DNA of 64,000 bases from Azoamicus sp964456515 (GTDB lineage: Bacteria; Pseudomonadota; Gammaproteobacteria; UBA6186; Azoamicaceae): NCBI GenBank assembly GCA_964456515.1, contig CAYVZP010000002.1, forward strand, positions 17,330 to 81,329. The letters are read 5' to 3'. This document shows, in pieces, positions 48,300 to 54,794 of this stretch. Every line of letters starts with the position of its first letter. The first letter of the stretch is position 1. The notes beneath the pieces are model-generated. The model was not told the DNA's origin and did not search any database. It worked only from the letters and a program-made list of their open reading frames with translations. The position numbers and the translations under genes are program-made.

Positions 48300-49142
48300 T
48301 TATTTGTTTTTATTTACTATATTTATTTTATTTTTTAATATCATAATTGCTTTCAATTCAATTTGCCTAATTCTTTCCGATGATATTTTATATATTTTAG
48401 ATAATTTTTTTAATGTATACTTTTTTTCATTTAACCATCTTAATGTAATTATATTTTGACTTCTTTTATCTAACTTGTTAAATGCATTTTTAAAATGTAT
48501 ATTAATAAAATTTTTCCAATTATTATTTTCAAGTATAATCAACGGATCCTTTCTATTACTTAGTGTCTCTATATTTAATTTAAATTTATTAAAATTTGTA
48601 TCATTAAATTCAATTGCAATATCATATTTATTTAAACTTAATTCCATTTGATCAATTTCATGTTTTTTTACATTTAATAAATTAGATATTACAATTTTTT
48701 CATTTGTATTCAACCAACCTATTTTTTTAAATTTTTTTAAATTAAAAAATATTTTTTTTTGATTTTTAGTATTTGCTATTTTAACTATTTTAATATTTTT
48801 AACAATATATTCATGTATTTCTGATTTAATCCAATAAATAGCAAATGATATTAATCGTATTTTTTTTTCAGGATTAAAATTTTGTATCGCTTTTATTAAT
48901 CCTATAATACCAACCTGTATTAAATCTTTAATTAAGATCCCATAACCTGTATAATTTTTTGCTATTTTAATTACATAATTTAAATTTGATTCAACTAAAA
49001 TTTTTATTGCAGTAATATCATTTAATTCTTTAAAATTTTTTGCTAAAATATATTCTTCATCCTTTGACAATAATGAAATATTTTTAATTTTTTGAAAATA
49101 TTGCTCTAAATTTTGTTTTAATAAATTTAAGCTTTTATACAT
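48300..49142 (-). CDS. rpoH: RNA polymerase sigma factor RpoH (sigma32, heat shock)
   Basis: Alternative sigma factor of 280 residues (E. coli 284). Region 2 reads AIKILVESNLNYVIKIAKNY and LIKDLIQVGIIGLIKAIQNF. The RpoH box is visible as TKNQKKIFFNLKKFKK, equivalent to Q-R-K-L-F-F-N-L-R, which distinguishes it from RpoD and RpoS. Region 4 ends the protein (SERIRQIELKAIMILKNK). It is divergent from the polyprenyl synthase gene across 73 bases. Keeping a heat-shock sigma is common in insect and protist symbionts with constitutive chaperone expression. Confidence 0.92.
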   Translation of the reverse strand: MYKSLNLLKQNLEQYFQKIKNISLLSKDEEYILAKNFKELNDITAIKILVESNLNYVIKIAKNYTGYGILIKDLIQVGIIGLIKAIQNFNPEKKIRLISFAIYWIKSEIHEYIVKNIKIVKIANTKNQKKIFFNLKKFKKIGWLNTNEKIVISNLLNVKKHEIDQMELSLNKYDIAIEFNDTNFNKFKLNIETLSNRKDPLIILENNNWKNFINIHFKNAFNKLDKRSQNIITLRWLNEKKYTLKKLSKIYKISSERIRQIELKAIMILKNKINIVNKNK

Positions 49143-49215
49143 TGGATTTTAGTGTTGAATATTATAATGAAAGTTTATAATTTTTAAATAAAAACTACAA
49201 GCAAGTGAGTTTAAT

Positions 49216-50187
49216 ATGATTTTTGAAAATATAAAAACAAATTTTAATAAAGAGTTATTAGACGTTGATAACTATATATTAAAAAATTTAAAATCTGACA
49301 TTGATTTAATAAATGATATAGGTAATTATTTAACATCATATAATGGTAAAAAAATACGCCCAGTAATTAATATCTTATTTAATAAAATTTTTAATTCAAA
49401 ATGGAATGAAACACATATCATTATGGCAAGTGTTATAGAACTAATACATACAGCAACATTATTACATGATGATGTTGTTGATTTATCTGAAAAACGACGA
49501 AAAACATTAACGGTAAATAAAATATGGGGTAATAAGGAAGCTATTTTAATTGGTGATTATTTATATACTAAATCATTTCAAATGATGGTTAATTTAAATA
49601 ATATTAAAATTTTTAAACTAATGTCTGACACAACTAATATAATGTCACAAGGTGAAGTTAAACAATTAATTTATAAAAAAAATTTTAACATAACAGAAAA
49701 AAATTATTTAGATATTATAAAATGTAAAACAGCTCAACTGTTTTCAGCAACAACATTATCAAGTGCTATACTCGCTAATTGTAATACTTCAAATTGTAAT
49801 TTAGCATATAAATATGGATTGCATCTTGGAATAACATATCAATTAATCGATGATATATTAGATTATTTTTGCGATGATGAAAAATTTGGCAAAAATATAG
49901 CTGATGACATTTTAAATGGCACATTTACCTTACCACTAATAAACTTATTTTCAAATAATATAACAATAAAAAACAAAATTATTGAAATAATTTTAACCAA
50001 TTCTAAAAAAGATTTATTAAAAATAAAACATATTGTTTTAAAATCTACTTCTATTAACTATACATATAAATTAGCGTTATATCATGCAGATAAAGCTAAA
50101 GAAGCTTTATCTTTATTACATTGTTCAAAAAAATATTTAAATATAGGTTTAAATTTAATTAATTTTATTATCAACAGAAAATATTAA
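49216..50187 (+). CDS. ispB: Polyprenyl diphosphate synthase (octaprenyl type)
   Basis: Trans-prenyltransferase that builds the isoprenoid side chain of quinones, 323 residues, same as E. coli IspB. The first Asp-rich motif is LLHDDVVDLSEKRR and the second is QLIDDILDYFCDD. GKKIRPVINILF and VIELIHTATLLHDD precede the first. Small residues before the first motif are consistent with a long-chain product, but chain length cannot be fixed from sequence. Its product would be the substrate of the PAS-UbiA prenyltransferase at 3.6 kb. The substrate farnesyl diphosphate synthase is not in this window. Confidence 0.93.
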   Translation: MIFENIKTNFNKELLDVDNYILKNLKSDIDLINDIGNYLTSYNGKKIRPVINILFNKIFNSKWNETHIIMASVIELIHTATLLHDDVVDLSEKRRKTLTVNKIWGNKEAILIGDYLYTKSFQMMVNLNNIKIFKLMSDTTNIMSQGEVKQLIYKKNFNITEKNYLDIIKCKTAQLFSATTLSSAILANCNTSNCNLAYKYGLHLGITYQLIDDILDYFCDDEKFGKNIADDILNGTFTLPLINLFSNNITIKNKIIEIILTNSKKDLLKIKHIVLKSTSINYTYKLALYHADKAKEALSLLHCSKKYLNIGLNLINFIINRKY

Positions 50188-50355
50188 TTAATCAATTAAT
50201 TTATATTTTGTACCACAATACGGACATATTGCAATTTTTTTTTCAAATAAATTTAAATATATCTTTGGATGCCCATCCCATGTTTGTTTAACTGGGCATG
50301 CTAATGGTAGATCATTTTTTTTTATTAATATTTCTATATTTTTATCTTTTAACAT
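50188..50355 (-). CDS. Small zinc-finger protein of the zf-CHCC (NDUFS6-like) family
   Basis: A 55-residue gene. Residues 19-53 read ACPVKQTWDGHPKIYLNL then IAICPYCGTKYKL: Cys, His and a CPYC pair in the order of the CHCC zinc site. In mitochondria the related NDUFS6 is a complex I accessory subunit. In many proteobacteria a free protein of this kind (about 60-70 residues) is annotated only as zinc-finger domain-containing. The stop abuts the ispB stop in convergent orientation. The ATG at 50355 lies 77 bases from the korA start on the opposite strand. With a full complex I in this genome, a role near it is a reasonable hypothesis. Confidence 0.8.
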   Translation of the reverse strand: MLKDKNIEILIKKNDLPLACPVKQTWDGHPKIYLNLFEKKIAICPYCGTKYKLID

Positions 50356-50379
50356 CACTATAACTTAATATTTGTTTGT

Positions 50380-50408
50380 TTGATTATACTATACTTTTTT
50401 ATTATACT
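50380..50408 (+). promoter_or_regulatory. Candidate sigma70 promoter for korAB
   Basis: TTGATT (50380-50385), a 17-base spacer and TATACT (50403-50408), placing the start about 18 bases before ATG 50433. It lies in the short divergent spacer with the zinc-finger gene. Confidence 0.5.
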
Positions 50409-50432
50409 GAATAAAATTTTTTTATATTTATT

Positions 50433-52241
50433 ATGAAGAAAAATTATGTTGAAAAAATTGTTATAAGATTTGTTGGAGATTCTGGTGACGGAATTCAATT
50501 AATAGGTAATCAATTTTCCGATTCAAGTGTATTAATATCAGGCAATGATATATATACTTTTGTTGATTTTCCTGCTGAAATAAGAGCTCCTGCTGGATCT
50601 TTATCAGGTGTATCTGGATTTCAATTATCTATATCAAGCAAAAAATTATATACAGTAGAAGATACTATTGATATATTAGTAGCATTTAACCCAGCAGCTC
50701 TTAAAAGTAGTATTAAATTATTAAAACATGGCGGAACATTAATAATTGATATTGATTCCTTTAATAATAAAAATATTAAACGCGCTGGATATACAATAAG
50801 TCCAATATTAGACACATCTTTAGAGATCTTTAATGTTATTAAAGCACCTGTTACAAAACTCACCTGCGAATGCGTAAAAGACATCATATCATCTATTTCT
50901 AAAGCAAAAAGATGTAAAAATTTTTTTGTTTTAGGTTTAATTTCCTGGATTTTTGATAGAGACACAAAAAATATTATTGATTGGTTATCTATTAAATTTA
51001 AAAACTCTAATATATTATATGAAGCAAATAAAAATGCCTTATTAGCAGGCTTTAACTATGGTAACACTCTTGAAATCTCACAATCAAAAATTATTATACC
51101 ATCAGTCAATTTTTTATCTAAAAATGACAAATTAATAAAAATGTCTGGCAATAAAGCTTTTTCGTTAGGTGCTATGTCAACATCCCATTTATTAACAACA
51201 CCATTATTTTCTGCCAATTATCCTATCACACCTGCGTCAGAAGTATTACATGAATTAAGTTCTTTTATTAGTAATAATTTTAAAATTTATCAATTAGAAG
51301 ATGAAATAGCTTCAATAAACGCTGTTATAGGCGCATCTTATGGCGGTTTTTTATCATTCACATGTACCAGTGGCCCAGGTCTCGATTTAATGCAGGAAGG
51401 TATAGGATTAGCTTTTATGGCAGAAATACCTATTGTTATTTTAAATGTACAAAGATGTGGACCGTCTACAGGAATTCCAACAAAATCTGAACAAACTGAT
51501 TTATTATCCTCTATGTTTGGTAGTCATGGTGAAACACATATTATCATACTAGCCCCTAACTCGCCAAGCGATTGCTATTGGAGTATAATAGAAGGATTTT
51601 TACTCTCTATTATTTATTCTGGACCTGTAATTATTTTATCAGATGCTAATTTAGCAAATAGTTTTGAATTATTTAAAATTCCATTATTTAACGATATTAA
51701 AAATAAATATAAAACTATTTTAAATATAACGCAAACAAAAATAAACAACCGCAACAAACTATCACCTGGCAATAAAAATTCACAAAAATGTATCGGTGGA
51801 TTAGAAAAAGATCATCTTTCTGGAAATATATCACATGATCCTGATAATCATAATACTATGACACTTAAAAGACAAAAAAAATTTAATGATATAACACAAT
51901 ATTACACAAAACTAAATATTATAGGTAAATCTAAAAACACTGTTCTTTTATTAACATGGGGAAGTGTTTACGGTATTGTTAGAACAGCGTATAATCATTT
52001 AACAAATAACTATTCATCTATATCATTATTATGTTTACGTTATATTAATCCATTGCCAATGGATTTAAAAAATATATTACTGTCTTTTAAAAAAATTTTA
52101 ATTATTGAAGAAAATTTAGGTCAATTATATTTCATATTAAAATCACATTATTTAATTGATTTTATATTAATTAATCAAGTTTCTGGCAAGCCATTTAAAT
52201 TAAATGAATTAAAAAATAAGATAGAAAAATATGTTAAATGA
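50433..52241 (+). CDS. korA: 2-oxoacid:ferredoxin oxidoreductase alpha subunit (2-oxoglutarate type, gamma-alpha fusion)
   Basis: 602 residues. The N-terminal gamma domain (1 to about 190) starts with VIRFVGDSGDGIQLIGNQFS, which binds CoA and the pyrimidine side. The alpha domain follows, with FSANYPITPASEVLHELSSF and IASINAVIGASYGGFLSFTC, then TSGPGLDLMQEGIGLAFMAE. Near residue 460 a GLEKDHLSGNISHDPDNHNT segment is typical of KorA. With KorB it oxidises 2-oxoglutarate to succinyl-CoA and reduces ferredoxin, replacing the sucAB dehydrogenase. The substrate is inferred from domain architecture and from the presence of sucCD; a branched-chain or pyruvate specificity cannot be excluded. Confidence 0.9.
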   Translation: MKKNYVEKIVIRFVGDSGDGIQLIGNQFSDSSVLISGNDIYTFVDFPAEIRAPAGSLSGVSGFQLSISSKKLYTVEDTIDILVAFNPAALKSSIKLLKHGGTLIIDIDSFNNKNIKRAGYTISPILDTSLEIFNVIKAPVTKLTCECVKDIISSISKAKRCKNFFVLGLISWIFDRDTKNIIDWLSIKFKNSNILYEANKNALLAGFNYGNTLEISQSKIIIPSVNFLSKNDKLIKMSGNKAFSLGAMSTSHLLTTPLFSANYPITPASEVLHELSSFISNNFKIYQLEDEIASINAVIGASYGGFLSFTCTSGPGLDLMQEGIGLAFMAEIPIVILNVQRCGPSTGIPTKSEQTDLLSSMFGSHGETHIIILAPNSPSDCYWSIIEGFLLSIIYSGPVIILSDANLANSFELFKIPLFNDIKNKYKTILNITQTKINNRNKLSPGNKNSQKCIGGLEKDHLSGNISHDPDNHNTMTLKRQKKFNDITQYYTKLNIIGKSKNTVLLLTWGSVYGIVRTAYNHLTNNYSSISLLCLRYINPLPMDLKNILLSFKKILIIEENLGQLYFILKSHYLIDFILINQVSGKPFKLNELKNKIEKYVK

Positions 52242-53202
52242 TATAAATAAAAATCATTTTGAATCATGTAGAGAGGTAAAATGGTGTCCTGGGTGTGGTA
52301 ATTATTCTATTTTAACTACTATGCAAAAAACACTTCATTCAATTGGATTATCTACTAAAGATGTAGTATTCATCTCAGGGATAGGATGTTCTGGAAGATT
52401 CCCTTATTATATAAATACATATGGTTTTCATACATTACATGGACGTGCCCCTGCTGTTGCTACGGGATTAAAATTAGCTAGACCAGATTTAAGTGTTTGG
52501 TTAGTCATTGGCGATGGAGATGGTTTCAGCATAGGACTTGGTCATATATTACACTTATTTAGACGAAATATTGATATTAATATTCTATTTATCAATAATG
52601 GTATTTATGCATTAACAAAAGGCCAATACTCTCCTACATCAAACAATAATTCTATAACCAAATCTTCACCATTTGGATCAATAGAAAAACCTATTAACCC
52701 TATAAATTTAGCTTTAAATGTTGGATGTTCATTTGTTGCTAGAACCATTGATAATGATTTTAAAAATTTTAAAGATATTATTATTGCAGCAATCAAGCAT
52801 AAAGGAACATCATTTATCGAGGTTTTACAAAACTGTAATATTTTCAACAACAATATTTATTACAATTTAACTAATAAAGAAACAAAAGATGAAAAAATTT
52901 TATATTTAAATAATGATAAACCATTAATATATGGTAAAAAAAATAAATATTGTTTAACAATCAATAAACAATTAGAATTCACATCAATTGATTACAATAA
53001 CATTAATACTAATAATATTATACATCATACTATTAATAATAAAAATATTATTCAAGATATGTTATCTAACATTACATATAATGATACACCATACCCGATT
53101 GGTATATTTAGATCTATTAATACTATGACATACGATGATATATATCAACTTAAAATAAAAAAATCTAAAAAAATAAACACCTTCAGTGATATTTTTTGTT
53201 AA
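52231..53202 (+). CDS. korB: 2-oxoacid:ferredoxin oxidoreductase beta subunit (TPP and Fe-S)
   Basis: 323 residues. The thiamine diphosphate motif is WLVIGDGDGFSIGLGHILHL, with FINNGIYALTKGQYSPTS completing it. Cysteines for the [4Fe-4S] cluster lie in VKWCPGCGNY (Cys19, Cys22), SGIGCSGRF (Cys53) and VLQNCNIF (about 208), the set known from the beta subunit of two-subunit 2-oxoglutarate oxidoreductases. ATG 52231 overlaps korA by 11 bases, giving coupled translation. After about residue 215 the sequence is Asn-rich and less conserved. A ferredoxin partner must be encoded elsewhere. Confidence 0.92.
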   Translation: MLNDINKNHFESCREVKWCPGCGNYSILTTMQKTLHSIGLSTKDVVFISGIGCSGRFPYYINTYGFHTLHGRAPAVATGLKLARPDLSVWLVIGDGDGFSIGLGHILHLFRRNIDINILFINNGIYALTKGQYSPTSNNNSITKSSPFGSIEKPINPINLALNVGCSFVARTIDNDFKNFKDIIIAAIKHKGTSFIEVLQNCNIFNNNIYYNLTNKETKDEKILYLNNDKPLIYGKKNKYCLTINKQLEFTSIDYNNINTNNIIHHTINNKNIIQDMLSNITYNDTPYPIGIFRSINTMTYDDIYQLKIKKSKKINTFSDIFC

Positions 53203-53210
53203 CATAATTA

Positions 53211-53245
53211 CTGGAATCCAATATTTTTTTAAAACAGGATTCCAG
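53211..53245. terminator. GC-richer inverted repeat between convergent korB and acpP
   Basis: CTGGAATCC (53211-53219) and its exact complement (53237-53245) with a 17-base loop. It is the most GC-rich stem I noticed in any spacer of this window, placed where two genes converge. It lacks a long T run, so it may be a bidirectional or Rho-assisted terminator or a 3' end stabiliser. Confidence 0.5.
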
Positions 53246-53262
53246 ATATAAATAAATTTTTA

Positions 53263-53514
53263 TTAAAAATCTTCTTTTTTTGATAATTTTTCATCTACAT
53301 AATCTACAGAATTTTTAACAGTTAAAATTTTTTCTGCATCTTCATCAGGAATTTCTATTTCAAATTGTTCTTCTAATGCCATAATTAATTCAACATTATC
53401 CAATGAATCACTTCCTAAATCTTCAGCAAATGAAGCATTTAATGTAATTTTATTTTCTTCAACATCTAAATGTTCTACTATTATTTTTTTTATTCTATCA
53501 AATGTATCTGTCAT
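53263..53514 (-). CDS. acpP: Acyl carrier protein
   Basis: 83 residues from ATG 53514, which has GGAG seven bases upstream; an ATG four codons earlier (53526) has no such site. The phosphopantetheine serine is in AEDLGSDSLDNVELIMALEE. The rest follows the family (IKKIIVEHLDVEENKI, IEIPDEDAEKILTVKN). It normally follows plsX-fabH-fabD-fabG; here only rpmF remains upstream in this order, across a poly-T stretch. It may serve fatty-acid, lipoate or Fe-S-related roles; which one cannot be told here. Confidence 0.96.
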   Translation of the reverse strand: MTDTFDRIKKIIVEHLDVEENKITLNASFAEDLGSDSLDNVELIMALEEQFEIEIPDEDAEKILTVKNSVDYVDEKLSKKEDF

Positions 53515-53559
53515 AATTTTCTCCACTTAATTTAAATTTTATATATTACATTCTTTATT

Positions 53560-53760
53560 GATGTTTTAATTTTTTTTTATTTTAAAATCAATATTTATTT
53601 TGAATCTTTTTTTTTTTTTTTCTTCTTTTTTTTTTTTTTTTTTCTTTTAATTTTATTTTTTTATATTATATTTTTTATTTATTTTTTAATTTTTTTTTTT
53701 TTTAAAATTAATATTTTTTTTTTATTTTTTTTTTTTTTTTTAATAATATTTATTATTTTC
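53560..53760. repeat. Low-complexity poly-T tract between acpP and rpmF
   Basis: About 200 bases made almost entirely of T runs (several over ten) on the plus strand, covering the acpP-rpmF spacer and the last 25 or so codons of rpmF. The spacer 53515-53678 holds no gene except the acpP ribosome site. It sits exactly where plsX-fabHDG stand in relatives, so it looks like the scar of their deletion. Exact run lengths are prone to sequencing error. Confidence 0.8.
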
Positions 53761-53915
53761 TTACCTTTATAAAAACCTGTTTCAGTTATAAAATGCCTTA
53801 AATGCATTTCACCCGTTTCTTTATCTTTTGATACTGTTGGTATTTTAAAAACAGTATTTGCGTTACGTCGTTTATCTCTTTTCGATCTACTTTTTTTACT
53901 TTTCTGTACAGCCAT
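53679..53915 (-). CDS. rpmF: 50S ribosomal protein L32 with lysine-rich extension
   Basis: The first 56 residues are a normal L32: MAVQKSKKSRSKRDKRRNAN, then KETGEMHLRHFITETGFYKG and KKIIN. The family ends there (57 residues), but the frame continues for about 22 residues of Lys, Ile, Asn and Leu coded by the poly-T tract. Either the stop codon was lost and the tail is tolerated, or a homopolymer length error hides a nearer stop. The usual zinc cysteines are absent, as in other Cys-less L32 forms. Position downstream of an rluC-like gene is ancestral. Confidence 0.92.
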   Translation of the reverse strand: MAVQKSKKSRSKRDKRRNANTVFKIPTVSKDKETGEMHLRHFITETGFYKGKKIINIIKKKKKNKKKILILKKKKIKK

Positions 53916-54001
53916 GTATTTTACCTATATAATTTTATTAATATAATATTTTATATTATATTTTATTATTCATATGTATGATATTTAAATCTAAAAAAAT
54001 T

Positions 54002-54676
54002 TCATCTATTAGTTTTTATATATTTTATAAGTTTTTTAACTGAACAATTATATCTAGCATGTATATCAAATTGTTTTTTACTTACATAACAAAAAAAATT
54101 TATTGATTTAGCATGTAAAAACATACTATTTATTTTTCTATCAATAAACTGTTTATTTATTGTACAATTACCATATTTTTGATCACATACAATTGGATGT
54201 CCTATATGTGTTAAATGTATTCTTATTTGATGTAATTTACCTGTTATCAATTTTATTTTTATTAATGAATATTTATCATTATAATGCTTAATAGTATTAC
54301 ATACACTAAGTGTTATGGTATCATTATTTTTTATTTTATTATTATACTTATTAAGCAATGTCTGTTTTGTTTGTATACTAAATTCTTTTTTTGTTTTCCC
54401 CGCAACAATAGTATGATATTCTTTATTTATATCACGCTTAAACAACAATAATTGAAATGATTTTAAAAAATTTTTATTTTTAGCTATTATTAAACACCCA
54501 GACGTACTTTTATCTAATCTATGAGCTAATTTCAAAAAAGTTTTTTTATATTTAACAGTTTGCTTAAATATATCTATTACATTTATTATACTATTTGTTC
54601 CTTTATGAACAGAGATGTTAATATCCTTGTTTATTGCTATAAAATTATCATTCTCAAATAATATATTCAATTTCAT
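54002..54676 (-). CDS. rluC: 23S rRNA pseudouridine synthase, RluC/RluD family, without S4 domain
   Basis: 224 residues. The catalytic motif is LAHRLDKSTSGCLIIAKN with the nucleophilic Asp. ILFENDNFIAINKDINISVH opens the catalytic domain, and ITGKLHQIRIHLTHIGHPIV is the second family signature. Full-length RluC (319 residues) begins with an S4 RNA-binding domain; here the protein starts directly at the catalytic domain. Gene order rluC-rpmF-acpP argues for RluC (positions 955, 2504 and 2580 in E. coli 23S rRNA) over RluD or RluA, but the modified site is not certain. Confidence 0.85.
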   Translation of the reverse strand: MKLNILFENDNFIAINKDINISVHKGTNSIINVIDIFKQTVKYKKTFLKLAHRLDKSTSGCLIIAKNKNFLKSFQLLLFKRDINKEYHTIVAGKTKKEFSIQTKQTLLNKYNNKIKNNDTITLSVCNTIKHYNDKYSLIKIKLITGKLHQIRIHLTHIGHPIVCDQKYGNCTINKQFIDRKINSMFLHAKSINFFCYVSKKQFDIHARYNCSVKKLIKYIKTNR

Positions 54677-54794
54677 ATGTTTAAATTTTTTATAACCTTG
54701 TTTTAAAATTTTATATTTTATAAATTTTATTATATATAATTAAATTTTGGAATGTTTAAATGATTAATGTTAATATATTTTATTTTATTATTAT

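Noticed and set aside
53560..53760. Poly-T tract as a replication origin or AT-rich unwinding element
   Set aside because: No DnaA-box cluster, no dnaA or gidA nearby; deletion scar plus homopolymer growth explains it better.
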